From contig JAJEKV010000033.1 of NCBI GenBank assembly GCA_021234155.1, positions 7,120,635 through 7,184,634 of the forward strand: a stretch of DNA of 64,000 nucleotides. Reading direction: 5' to 3'. A program made the position numbers and the translations under genes. Positions 11,516 to 22,861 of the stretch are shown here, piece by piece. The stretch is from Isoetes taiwanensis (taxonomy: Eukaryota; Streptophyta; Lycopodiopsida; Isoetales; Isoetaceae). Under the pieces are notes generated by a model. The model ran no database searches. It was not told the DNA's origin and saw only the letters and a program-made list of their open reading frames with translations. How positions within the stretch are numbered: the stretch's first letter is position 1; the number at the start of each line of letters is the position of its first letter.

Positions 11516-12259
11516 TTTATTCTAGATCTTTTGAATATGAACAGACATTAGCTCCTGCGCTTGCAGGTATTTTGGATTACCCAACTCTTCAAGAGTGTAA
11601 TGCAAAGATTTGTCGATGCTTTGCTTGCTTTCATTGTCTCTTGCTTTGGTACACGCACTTCTGGTGTTGCTCATGCTAGTAGGAAATCCTTTCCTAGAAA
11701 TGCTTGGTTTGATGAAGACTGCAAGCAGCTTAAAAAACAATTGTGAACGATAGTTGAGCCAGATACGCGACATAATGCCATTCAGAATTATAAGTCTGTT
11801 TTGAAACGCAAGAAGGCACGCTTTGTTGCTGAGCATCAGAAGCAAATGTTTGGATTATTGCTACGTGAGCCTCGGACCTTCTGGCACAAAATATTATATC
11901 GACCACCTCCTACCCTTGGACATATTTCTATGCAGCAATGTGATGAGCGATTGGTCCACTTATATGATCATCCCGGGTCCTTAATTACGTGCCTCCTTTG
12001 GTAGGTGATATTCTTCAATTCGAGAGGAGGAAGTCAAAGAAGGACAAGCGGCATCTCTCTAATGGCAAGTCTCGATCTTCAAGGTTTGCAAGCAAAATTG
12101 CTTAAATGGGGAGGGGGTCCGCTATTGCTTCCAATCATCACTACTCTTTTAAATCAAGCTTTGCAAGAAGGCTTGCCGTAAACTTGGGGCGTCAGAAGGT
12201 CATACCAATTTACAAAGCGGTGATAAGCATGACCCTTCTAATTATCGCATGATCACGGT

Positions 12260-12994
12260 GAAGTTCCATATTTTCAAAGCTCTTAGCCGGTCTTCATGAG
12301 AAGCAATTGACATCATGGGCGAACAACATCTTGGTATGCGTCTTTGTAAAGACAGGCAGGCTTTCATCCATGCCATTCTACAATAGACCATATTTTCACA
12401 TTGCGCATGCTTATTGAACATAGTCGAAGTTTGAAACAAGACCTCTATACATGCTTTGTGGATTTTACTTCTGCTTTTGATACAGTACCACGCGAGCTTC
12501 TTTGGCAGCGCTTGCAGGCACTTGGGGTTCCACAAGATATTCAAAATGCAATTTATCGGCTCTATGAAAGGGTTTTTGCTAAATTTCCAGCATCAGGTAC
12601 CCAAATCACTAGCAATATTGGAGTTCGTCAGGGTTGCCCTTTATCTCCTACACTCTTTGGCTTGTACATTGATCAATTGGAAGCATGGCTTGATAATCAT
12701 GGCGGCGGAGGTCCACATTTGGCACACTATATCATTAGGCAACTTATGTATGCTGATGATGTTTCACTTCTGGCACATACCGCTGCTAGTATGCAGCAAC
12801 GTTTACATGCTCTGCACAGTTTTTGTGAGAACACAGGTCTACGTGTTAATCTCCAAAAGACCAAGCTTTTGGTAGTTCAATCTTCTCGTCACAATGTTCC
12901 CACTATGCACTATGATAGCCACGAAGTTGAAGTTATAGATAGCTACAAGTATCTTGGTGTAGAATTCTGTAAGAACACACCTTGGGAATAGTGT
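12260..12994 (+). pseudogene. LINE reverse transcriptase domain
   Basis: The main frame, 12,401-12,991, has the standard RT blocks in order: CFVDFTSAFDTVPRELLW (first catalytic Asp), GVRQGCPLSPTLFGLYIDQL, QLMYADDVSLLAHT (the YADD box), LRVNLQKTKLLV and DSYKYLGVEF. The upstream fingers, including the NYR-like block near 12,240, are in other frames. It breaks exactly at the Helentron-like insertion near 12,995. Catalytic residues are intact but the protein cannot be made as one chain. Confidence 0.85.
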
Positions 12995-13410
12995 ATTCCT
13001 AGGATGGGTCCTATGAGACAAACAAGCTGGCCGATGTGAAGTGGTGTTCTCATTGAGCTTTGTAAAACATTGAGTACAAATGGATCCCTCACTCGGGATA
13101 GATAAATTTGGAAATATGAACTTTAAATGGTCCGAAACTAGACAATCATCGAGAGCATGATGAAACTGAAGAATACAACAAAAAGATGGTATAATCCGCC
13201 ACTTGGTCGATGCAAAGTTGAGAAGACCTGGTGACTGCTTCTCATCGGGAAGAAAAACCACGGCTTCTTAGGTTTTTGAGGAAACCCAAGCAAACAGTTG
13301 AAGCACGACCCCACGCACTATGGCAACCACAAAGCCTTAAACAATCCTGCAGAATCAAGGCTGAAAGAAAAAATAACCCGTCAATGAGTTAGATGCCATA
13401 GGCAAGAAGA

Positions 13411-13703
13411 CTCGGAGGCTCCAGGGCCACGCCGAGAAAGAAACAACAGCCGACCAATCGGGAACTGTCCGCGGAATGACCATCGCGGGAAAAAACAACC
13501 GATTAGTGCTGCCTCGGAGGCCACAGCGCCACGCCGAGAAAAAACAATAAATATGAGAAACAATAGCCGACCAATCGGGAACCGTCTGCGGAAAACCATC
13601 GCGGGAAAAACCATCCGATTAGTGCTACCTCGGAGGCTACAGTGCCACGCCGAGAGGAAATGAATAACAAAAATTGTCTCGGAGGCTATGACACCGCGCC
13701 GAG
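13411..13703. repeat. Four CTCGG...CCGAG stem-loop modules
   Basis: Modules of about 26 bases lie at 13,411-13,436, 13,513-13,538, 13,629-13,654 and 13,678-13,703. Each starts CTCGGAGGC and ends CGCCGAG, so the arms pair. The first three are spaced by roughly 100-115 bases and separated by a repeated spacer containing GACCAATCGGGAAC and CATCGCGGGAAAAA. They lie inside Helentron-like copy 1. Function is unknown. Confidence 0.75.
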
Positions 13704-13900
13704 AAAAAGAAACTATGGAGGAAACTGAAGGCTACAGAGTCACATAAAAGACACAAGAGGGAGGAGCGGGAGGGAACTTGAGGAGCCAAAGAAGAGAAAA
13801 CAGAAAAGGGAAGCTCAAGAGAACGCCGATGAGTGGAAATGAGACAAGAGGATGAATAAATAGGAGATGTGAGAAAAGACGTCCCCATCCAAGGAATGTC

Positions 13901-13926
13901 GGTTCTATTGCTGTCGCAATAGAACC
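13901..13926 (+). other. 3' terminal hairpin of Helentron-like copy 1
   Basis: A perfect 11-bp stem (GGTTCTATTGC) with loop TGTC. The identical hairpin occurs at 19,364-19,389 at the end of copy 2. In rolling-circle elements such hairpins mark the end of replication and transfer. Confidence 0.8.
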
Positions 13927-14039
13927 GTGGCATTCCTAGGATGGGTCCTATGAGACAAACAAGCTGGCCGATAGAAGAGGAATCTATCCCAAAAGGATTG
14001 GACAAAATGAAGATAACTGGGGGAAAGGGCAGAGCAACC

Positions 14040-17000
14040 AAAGTGAGAAAAACGCAAAGAAGGATGACCGGAATAGAATAGACAACTGGGACAACAACAA
14101 AAGGCTAGGCAAAGCGAATCAAAACAAAAGAGTACGATAAAAGTGGCACTAAGATGGCAAAGAACTATGGCGAGACGACGAACAAATGAAGGAGAGCAAA
14201 CATCAAGATGTTTCAAGAAGGACCAAGACGTTTCAAGAGAGTAAGTGAAAGAAATACGGAGAAATTACGAATAAAGGACAAAGAGACGAATCAAACATAA
14301 TGACGAAGAAATGGGAAGATAAAGGGATCGAGAACAGAAAGAATAGAGTATATAAGGACAACATACTTAATGCCGCATGATGCAAGGCTGCATAATACAA
14401 ATGTCTGACACGCCCATAGGGACAACCATGAGAAACACTGAGGAAAAGCGAGACTAGGCCCTCAAAGACCTCCACGAGAAAGAACTGAAACAATTCTGGG
14501 GAGAAGTATGCAAAGACCTAGTGAATAACACCATAACCAAAAACATGATTCGCACAATAGAAACACTAGAACATACGAACAAAAAAGAGCATCTACCTAA
14601 TGATGGTAATGTTGGAAACAAGGGCCCCAGAATATGAAATACCAGTAAAGTAATCTCGAAACACCAGAAAAACCTAAAGCAGAACTAGAACATGCAATCA
14701 CGGAACACTAGAGGGTAACGTTTTCCAAAAGGGAAGGAAAAACTCAAAGAAAGAACATCCATGTCCAAATCGACCCTATAAAAAGGAGATACTAATATTG
14801 CAAAAACAATAGAAGAAACGATTTGCGTAAAGACAGACAAACGAGCCTGACGAACCTACGGTGGAAAAAATGAAGAAGGATGAGACTCTTAGAACAACGA
14901 AAAGATGTCATGACACAACCTCCATATCATAACAAAGATCAACATGCACCAGTAGAACCATAGTGACAATTGTAAACTGCAACAAATCAAAGAAATCCGA
15001 GGAGATAACATTTCATAAAAAAGAAAATACCAATAAAACCATAGAAATTTGATAACTAACTTCAACTCTTGAAACTAGCAAAAATAGCCCTCGAAAGGAG
15101 CATAATACTTCAAGACAGGAGTGAGAAACCAAGATGGCCATATTCACAAGAAAGACAAGATGCAGAAGACGACAAAAGGAGCACAAGACGCCTAGAGATA
15201 AATGTGGGAGCCTGTAAAGGCAATTCATGAACGAGATAAACCTGAAAACCAAAGGACCAAAGAAGAAATAAGAGAACTGCGACAGTGGCACAAAGGGGTA
15301 AGCAAGGCAATAGGTCACAAACTAACAGGATTAAAGGGCACAAAAGCGAGTCGGAGGAGTAAGAAGAGTAATATGATCTAAGATGACAAAAAAGAAGACC
15401 ATCACCATGGAGCAATAAAACAGGTGTCACGGAATCAAACGAAAAAGTACGAAATAAAGGGAGACAAGAGATAATGGAATTAAACATGCCTCGTACCATG
15501 CCAGATATCTCAAACGTGAAAAGCCAGAAACAATCGAGCAATGATTGTGAAATCATGATGTAACGAGGGAAAATGGAATGAGCGAAACTCAAGAAACAAA
15601 TCAAAATATGAACCAAAACACATAAGATACTTAAAGAAAGATAACTGTGCCAATACAACTAAAATAGACGCTGAACTATATAAACAAGTTATTCTAATAT
15701 GCTTGCAAGAGTCGACTATGAAATCCAAGAGAATATGCTCGCAAAGAAAATAAAAAATAAATCATCTAACAACATGTTGTAAACCTGCATGTGAGATGTG
15801 GATATGAGATCAAAGAAAGCATGCTTGCAAACAAACCTGACTAAGGATGCCACAAACCTGAGAAAAGTCCTTTGTATAAGCACAACACTGCTCCTAGATG
15901 GTTAGTATGAGAAACCAAAGAAAGGATGCTTCAAAAGGGTAAGTGAAAGACACGGAGGAGGATCAAGGAGTGTGGATCAAGAGGTAAGGATCAACATGCA
16001 GGACAAAGAGACAAACAAGATATGATTGTAAAAAAACAGGAAAAATAAAGGGCTCGTGAACAGAGGAACAAAGTACATAGGGACAACATAGTTAAGGTCG
16101 CAAATGTAAGGTCGAATAATGCAATATCAAACAAGCACACAAAGGTAACCATGAGAAAGAGCACGAGCAGGCCCTCAAAGACCTCCATCGCCAAGAAGAA
16201 GAGAAGTTATAGAAAGGAGCCTGCACTGATCTCGTGAATACACACGACCAACACCATAATAGAAAAAACAATTGCGCAGTCGTAAACTAGAACACAGAAA
16301 GAAAAAGAGCATATAACCTATCTACATTAATGTTGGAAACAAGAGCCATAATACTAAATAAAGTATTCACAAGGGACAAGAAAAAACCCTAACGTAAGAG
16401 AATCAAGATAGCATATTCATAAGGTAGACAAGATGTAGACGATTCGAGCGAATCTAAAGGAGCACGTGATGCCTAGAAACAAATGTGGAAGATAAACCCG
16501 AAAGCATCCAAACGAAAACAAGTTTAAGGGGATAGAAGGAAATGTAAAGCAAGAAAAGAACCCGATCACAGAAGCAAATGGGGTTAAGAGAGTAAGATGA
16601 CCATAGGAATGGCTAGAAAAAATCTATGTAACCCAGATAAATATGAATATGAGACAACCATACGGGCTAGGAAATATATATGTAAACACATAAAGATAAG
16701 AAAATCTGCGGGACACCCTGCAAGTAGGACAAACAAAATTAGAAAGGCCCACGAACCGACCCTAACAGTAAGGAGAAAAGAACAACGGCAAGGCAAAAGA
16801 TGAGATGAAGAAATGAAGGAGACGTAAGAGCTTAGAAAAAACTCAGATGAATGAGACAAAAGAAGGTAAGGAAAAATGCGAGACGAAAAAGACGACCAAG
16901 AAAGAAAATGTAATGCGTTGGACGACATAATTTGGGATCACGAAACGAGGAAGAAAGCATAAAAAGTGCGAAACATCCAAATAGAAACATGGGACAAAAG

Positions 17001-17500
17001 GTACAACGAGAAAGAAACCCAATCACATGAGCAAACAGGGTTAAATGAGTAAGAAGACCAAATGAGTGGCTAGGAAAAAATGTGTAAACCATAAAACTAG
17101 ACATATTAGTAAAACATAGGGACTAAGAAATTATGTGTAGACTGTAGCAATAAGAAAAAACATGCATATCAACGACACGAGCATCAACATGTCTAGGAAT
17201 AAGCACTCCGACCAACCCATGTAAACTGCTTTCGTGAAAGGGTTCAAATGTCCGCTACCAAACAAGATGCGTCCCAACTGAAAAAAGAAAATTTCCCTCC
17301 ATACAAACATTTGGTCAATATGCACAATAAAAACGATGGAGACAATTGCACTATCAAGCAAAAATGAGGAGATGGCATGACTGTACTAAAGAAGCATGTG
17401 CATGTGAAGGTTATAACCCATACTTAGAGCAATGAACCTATAAAAAAGGAAACCGCATAAACGCGCATGAAAGCAAGGAACTAGAGAAAAATAACTACGA
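14040..17500. repeat. Purine-skewed interior with diverged duplications
   Basis: This is T-poor, A/G-rich sequence on the given strand. All long open frames on the complement are Leu/Ser/Phe-rich by composition only. Related stretches include about 14,340-14,480 with 16,065-16,190 (both with GGGACAAC, ACCATGAGAAA and a CCTCAAAGACCTCCA end) and 16,560-16,640 with 17,005-17,095 (GGGTTAA...GAGTAAGA...TGGCTAG). This suggests ancient internal duplication. No gene is called. Confidence 0.6.
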
Positions 17501-18250
17501 TAAATGAAAATTTAAGCACTCCTGTAACTAGCATAGGAAAACAGACGAACCAGTAATGCTCAAAAATAAGGATGCAAGAAAGGTCCCATGTCAAACTTTA
17601 GCACAAGATCATGTCAAAAACTATACAATTCTTACTAAATACCGCATCAGGATATGCAATGCTCGAGAGAAACTGATATCTGATATCGAAGCATGATGAC
17701 TACCAAATTTGAAAAAAGCCACTATGCAACCCAGAGCAAGCCAAGCTATGGATATCCTACGGAAAACCTCGTTGAAGACTTAAAGGCTAGGGGCAAAGAT
17801 CACACCAAAATAATACAAACATACAAACTAGGGCCACAAGTATTAGAGCTAGGGTCACACGAATTTGATGAAAGTGCTTTAAGGCAAACATCTCATATAA
17901 CCCGCGGTAAGTGATCTCTAGGAAAGCATGAGAATGGTGAAACCTGGTCAAAAAAATTTGGAAGATCTGCCACCAATCCTAGGACAAACCATAAAGCTTG
18001 CCCCATGGCATCTCTGTCTAGCTCACAAAATACCAAAGTCAATTCAAGTATCCAATAGGGAGCTAAAGAATGTGCTATTCTAAACAAATTCACCATGGAA
18101 CTATATCAACTTGCAAAGCATATGCACCCATGCTAGACACCTATGTTGAAAAATAAATGTCACAAGGAATGAATAAGGTCAGTAAATGATAAGTAGCGAG
18201 AGTAGAAGACCCTGAATTATCATGCCAAACAAGACTAGATAGGAACTAAC

Positions 18251-18440
18251 GGAACAACATGGGCATATGCAAAAACGAACCATGTTAAATTAAAACCAAG
18301 AAATTCGTTACTAAGGGAACAACATGGGCATATGCAAAAACCAACCATGTTAAATTAAAACCAAGAAATTCGTTACTAAGGGAACAACATGGGCATATGA
18401 AAAAACGAATCATGCAAAAACGAACCATGCTAAATCAAAA
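18251..18440 (+). repeat. 65-bp tandem repeat, about three copies
   Basis: GGAACAACATGGGCATATG recurs at 18,251, 18,316 and 18,381, giving a 65-base period. The third unit is partly degenerate. It lies inside Helentron-like copy 2. Confidence 0.9.
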
Positions 18441-19422
18441 ACCAGGAAATAAAAAAAAAACTAATGGTGGGAAGCAATGGCCCGGTATCCCCTTAACTAA
18501 GCAAAGAACGCAGAGGTCGGTCGAGCGGCGCGGAGCTCTGCCGCTTCGTGCAAAACATGGGCAAAGAACTCTGGCCGCCGACAAGATCCGGACGAATCCA
18601 GCGAAAATCATCGCCTCAAGCTGGACCTTGATCATACTAGCACAGATTGATCCTGGTTATACTCTGCAAAACAGAGATTGACTCGAGCCAGAAAGGGAAC
18701 AAACCGGCCCTCATGAAGATATCAGACAGCCAAGAAAATAAACATATGCGAACCGTCAACATCCAAAAATCCGAAGCAGAGATGGCTGAGGATCTTCATC
18801 CGGGGCATGCCAACGCCGCTCAATCCAAAACCCAGATGCCCCAATACGCAGACCCAAATCCAAATCGAAGTTCCCAAGGGCAGAAACAGGCAAAGAAGTG
18901 ATCAATCCGCAGACCTGCACGAAAAACCAACAGCAACCCAACCCAAATCGAAGCTGGGCTATATGCCCCAAGGGGAGAAACTGAGGCAAAGAATGGCAAT
19001 CAGAGCTGCTTATTGCAACAGCTAAGTCGATGAAACACAAACATCAAGAACCACAATTGAAAAATTTACCGTCCCAGTGATCAAGAAATCCAAAACTTGT
19101 ATGTTTGCTGCAAACCCAGCACTGTGAACCATGGACCGCCCATCGTGGAAACCACGGGTCGCCCAACTGAAACCTTGGACGGTCAGCGCTGCATGACAAG
19201 AGAGCGGAACACGAGAAGAACACGAGAAGGCAGCAAAAACTTGAGGAGCCAAAGAAGAGAAAACAGAAAAGGGAAGCTCAAGAGAACGCCGATGAGTGGA
19301 AATGAGACAAGAGGATGAATAAATAGGAGATGTGAGAAAAGACGTCCCCATCCAAGGAATGTCGGTTCTATTGCTGTCGCAATAGAACCGTGGCATTACC
19401 AAGCGGGTGAGCACTCTATGCA

Positions 19423-20286
19423 ATGCAAAACAATTGTTTTCGCGCAGAAATTCATGATTGGCCACGGAAAGCCCACTTGTTTCGGGCTTTGGTAGAGCCT
19501 GTTTTACTGTATGGTTCTGAAGTGTGGGGGCCTGCCATTAGTGCTAGTGCTTGGGAGAGCTTGGAGCGGGTGCAAAAGTCCTTTCTCACTTACAGCCTCG
19601 GAGTTAAAACAACGGTGCCCTATGCTATTCTTTTACAAGAGACAGGTTTTTGGCCTCTTCAACATTCTGCCATGAAGCGCCATCTCCACTATATCTGCAA
19701 GGTGCACCACATGGATGATGTTAGGTATCCTGTTCTTGCACTTGCCATGGCTGAATCTCCTCAGCATTTGAAACGATGTTGGAAAGAGCATTGCACTACA
19801 TGGTTTGCCCGTTGGGCTGTGCAACCAGAGCACTGCCTGATTCTTAATGGTCGTTTTTCTCAAAAGATATGGGACGCAGTTACTTTGGCCCAAGTGAAAA
19901 CTGGTCATTATCATGCACACATAAATCCCACCTTGGCACCAGGGCCCCAAGCTTATTTGCTTGCTTCATTGTCCAGGAACAAGCTTGTAGCTATTGCATC
20001 AATTCGCACGGGGTCCCACAGGCTACGGATTGAGACAGGTAGATGGGAGCGGCCGCAATTGCCGCGAGAAGCGAGACTATATGCATGTTGCCACTTACAG
20101 GTTATTGAAGATGAAAGCCATACTCTTCTGAGTTGCCCTGCTTTTGAGATAGTTCGGAATTATTTTTTGACCTTAGCATTCCATTCCACGCTTCCACAAC
20201 TTCTCAGAGCACCATCTGTGCATGACTTGGCATTATATATACTTGAGGTTCTAGATAAACGTCTGCAATTACTGAGCCCTCAGTAG
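19423..20286 (+). pseudogene. LINE ORF C-terminal part with CCHC knuckle
   Basis: This 287-codon open frame continues the LINE after the Helentron insertion. LFRALVEPVLLYGSEVWGP is the conserved post-RT block. SLGVKTTVPYAILLQETGFW follows, then SIRTGSHRLRIETGRWERPQ, and finally a knuckle with Cys-Cys and EDESHTLLSCPAF. It ends at 20,286, just before the 3' UTR. It is intact over this stretch but separated from its own RT by about 6.4 kb. Confidence 0.85.
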
Positions 20287-20322
20287 TCATTATCTCCGCT
20301 TGTCTAGTATCATCATTACTGC

Positions 20323-20347
20323 AAAGGTTTTTCCCTTGAAAACCTTT
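20323..20347 (+). other. LINE 3' UTR hairpin
   Basis: Perfect 9-bp arms AAAGGTTTT / AAAACCTTT around a 7-base loop, about 110 bases upstream of the (CTATT)n tail. Its position suits an RNA element recognised by the reverse transcriptase during target-primed integration, but function is inferred. Confidence 0.55.
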
Positions 20348-20460
20348 CGAGGCAGGGGTTTTTTAATCCTAGTAGTAATGATTGTACTAGCCCATTGTAT
20401 GGGTCCCATGACCTATTGGTCTCTGTGGACGTTAAAAAATCTATTCTATTCTATTCTATT

Positions 20461-20772
20461 GTAAGATTAAGTCGGTCGTGGTAGTTTAGATGGATGGACT
20501 TGTTCAATGAGTTGAAAATACAGGCACAAAAGGTATAAAAGTATTATTTTTGGTCAGAGTTTTGAATTGAATTGATTGTTAACGTCGAGGAAGAAAAAGA
20601 CGACGACGCTAACGAGATATGGACAAAGGCAAAGATAGCATTACTGACTTCAATGTGCGTGAAAGAAGGCACATTAATTGAATTTTAGGAGATATGGACA
20701 AAAGAATTACTTGTTGTTGAATGTTAGGATAGATAGGTAGTACTTTGATACTATCAAATTGTAGGAGATAGG
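20461..20772. repeat. Right part of duplicated segment A
   Basis: It matches 36,318-36,630 with few differences and is the DNA that lay immediately right of the LINE insertion point. It holds no gene. Confidence 0.85.
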
Positions 20773-20934
20773 GTGATATAGGCAATAAAAGAATGGTAGA
20801 TTCCATAAAAGGATGTCTAGATATGCGTCCCATTAACGGTCTCATCTTTATCATAATAACTCATATTGCTTTTGTTTGTACTTTCCTTTATTGTTATCAT
20901 TATTTTTGAACATTATACATGAAAAGGCAGGGGC

Positions 20935-22520
20935 TTGCTCTTCCTGGAGCAGAAAATACTCACGGCAATTGATAGGCTACAAAAGTCCATGGGTGCCATC
21001 ATACGTCTACACCACAGTTGTGGTATTGGTAACAAATTGTTCGTGAAGGTGTGCCGTTTATATTCACTCCACTTAGCGTTTTTGTATATCTTGTCTTACG
21101 GGGTAGTGTGGAGAGGGTATCTTTTAATCAAAAGGTCAACTAGGCATAAAATAAGGGCATATACAAGCATCAACATTATGACTTCGAAAAGCTTACACGT
21201 GTTGCCCTATGCTTTTAAAGCTCATATAGACATCCTTGCAGACTATGATGGACCAGAACATCCTGCTCATGCATTACTTATAAAGCCTAAAAACTATATT
21301 CTACATGCTTTTCCCTACATTAATTGATATTTTTTATGGATTCATTAGAGACATATGGATTGAGAAAAAAGGATAGGATGGCACAAGTTTATATGGATAT
21401 ATTATTTCACTACCACTTTATGTAGATGTAGTACTACTTTCCAGGAGTCAGGAGGAGACGTAGAGTCATTTAGATGTGTTAGATGCTTTTTGTGACTCGA
21501 CGTGTATAAAAGTGTTAAAAGGGCTAAATTGGTAATATTTGATATGCTAAAAAATCCCAAACTTCCATTTTACATACAAAGGGGAAGAAATAGAAGTGGC
21601 TTCTAGTTATAAATATTTAGGTTTGATAAAGAACAAAAATTACAGATGGAATGATATTGTAATAAGCAGGCTAAATAATGGCTTGAAATCTTTTTTTTTG
21701 CCATGCAGAGGAAATATAAACTTGCTAAGATATTCTACTTTCATTTGAAGGAACTCTTATTTAAAACACTAGTTCAAGCAGTGGTTCTATACGGTTGTGA
21801 AGCTTGGAGGTCAAGGTTGTCGTAATGCATGTGGAAAAGAGTAGAGAACACACATAAAAACTTTTGCTAGCTGAACTTGGGGCAAAATGCAGACAACATA
21901 TGCTATTATGTTTGTAGAGTGTGGGACAATACCATTAGAAGGGAAAGTACTGTACCAGCTCATGACTTATGTAAGAAAAATATTGAATATGGGGGATGAT
22001 GCTCTACCAAAGGTAGCTCTTGAGGAAACCACTTATAAGAAATGGTTCGTAAACACGAAGGACTAGTTGAAGAAGCGGGGGATGAACATAGAAGATTTAC
22101 CTTTTTCTAATGACAGTCTCCGAGAGTGGGTGCATACAAATGTACAGTAAAAGATGTGGCAACAATCACGGGAGAGGCTATATTTTATATGGAAGTGATG
22201 AATCCTAAAATGCAGGAGATGTCCTATCTATCAGAAAAACTATCTCTTAAATTGCGATAGGTGATATTTAGATTATGCCTAAGCTCTCATCATTTGGAGA
22301 TCGAGGTAGGAAGGCAAGGGTATGCATAGTGAAATTGTAGACGAAACTCATATCATTGTACATTGTCTAGCTTATCAGGGTATCCGAATGAAGCATGATA
22401 TAACTATAGAGTCACTTGCATCGTTTTTTTACCTTCCATCTACCAAAGTAGTGAGGCTTTTAATAGAAATGCTGCAAACTAGAGAGATATCAATTAAACT
22501 ATTATTTTTTGGATGATATA
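20935..22520 (+). pseudogene. Decayed LINE 3' half
   Basis: Pieces of a third LINE lineage are readable in several frames. 20,935-21,327 is an open frame with VCRLYSLHLAF and GVVWRGYLL. 21,600-21,700 has SYKYLGL and ISRLNNGLKSFF. 21,750-21,800 has LFKTLVQAVVLYGCEAW. 21,890-22,060 has ECGTIPLEGKVLYQLMTYV. 22,250-22,400 has a remnant of LSSHHLEIE...GR plus ETHIIVHCLAY. Multiple frameshifts and stops make it old. It ends shortly before the (CT)n tract. Confidence 0.6.
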
Positions 22521-22579
22521 AAAGTAATGAGAGAATAGAATATTACGTAATAAATACAACAACATTTCATTTTCATTTC

Positions 22580-22828
<249 letters not shown>

Positions 22829-22861
22829 AAATACTATCTATCTATCTCTCTTAGGTTGGCC

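Larger units (their letters stand above)
12995..13931 (+). mobile_element. Helentron-like rolling-circle element, copy 1 (non-autonomous)
   Basis: The 5' end begins ATTCCTAGGATGGG. Near the 3' end the inverted version CCCATCCAAGGAAT lies at 13,884-13,897. It is followed by a perfect 11-bp hairpin, GGTTCTATTGC / GCAATAGAACC (13,901-13,926, 4-base loop), and the element stops five bases later. An asymmetric inverted repeat plus terminal hairpin is the signature of Helentron/Helitron2 elements. It encodes no RepHel protein. It joins copy 2 directly. With the shared ATT the termini can be drawn either as a 3-bp duplication or as no duplication. Confidence 0.7.
13932..19394 (+). mobile_element. 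Helentron-like rolling-circle element, copy 2 (5.5 kb)
   Basis: It starts with the same roughly 40 bases as copy 1 (ATTCCTAGGATGGG onward). Its last 157 bases (19,238-19,394) match 13,775-13,931, including CCCATCCAAGGAAT (19,347-19,360) and the 11-bp hairpin (19,364-19,389). The two elements are head to tail with only ATT between them, as expected of rolling-circle concatemers or of insertion at an existing terminus. The interior (14,040-17,500) is extremely T-poor on this strand, has diverged internal duplications and encodes nothing recognisable. Confidence 0.7.
11194..20460 (+). mobile_element. LINE retrotransposon interrupted by Helentron-like pair
   Basis: The LINE halves lie at 11,194-12,994 and 19,395-20,460, about 2.9 kb in total. 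Joined across the insert, the reading resumes in frame (TPWE, one stop, then CITKRVSTL). The order is the end of an endonuclease domain, reverse transcriptase, C-terminal CCHC knuckle, 3' UTR with a 9-bp hairpin (20,323-20,347) and a terminal (CTATT)n tail at about 20,440-20,460. The flanks rejoin to match 36,305-36,330 of copy B, so the insertion is well bounded. There is no clear TSD; the empty site has four extra bases. Several frameshifts make it inactive. Confidence 0.8.
8874..20772. repeat. Segmental duplication copy A (with two insertions)
   Basis: This segment matches 34,868-36,630 almost collinearly: 8,874-10,137 with 34,868-36,150, about 11,034-11,193 with 36,151-36,313, and 20,461-20,772 with 36,318-36,630. 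The two interruptions in A are absent from B, so B shows the pre-insertion arrangement. They are a LINE 3' end (about 10,138-11,033) and a LINE with nested Helentron-like elements (11,194-20,460). The shared core comprises the LINE fragment, an anonymous stretch with short CGCCCAAATAA...TTTCGGGC repeats near 9,690-9,830, and AT-rich DNA. Confidence 0.85.

Noticed and set aside
13637-17361. Many minus-strand open frames rich in Leu, Ser and Phe
   Set aside because: They arise from the T-poor composition of the plus strand. They have no domains, no conserved motifs and many overlapping frames of equal quality.
12995-19394. LTR retrotransposon explanation for the two repeated ends
   Set aside because: The repeated parts are a start of about 40 bases and an end of about 157 bases, not full direct repeats. 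There is no PBS, PPT or pol, and the terminal hairpin with asymmetric inverted repeat fits rolling-circle elements better.
12998-19394. CACTA explanation for the Helentron-like pair, based on a possible 3-bp ATT duplication
   Set aside because: The ends are not CACTA and are not terminally inverted; the inverted partner of the 5' end lies about 30 bases inside the 3' end.
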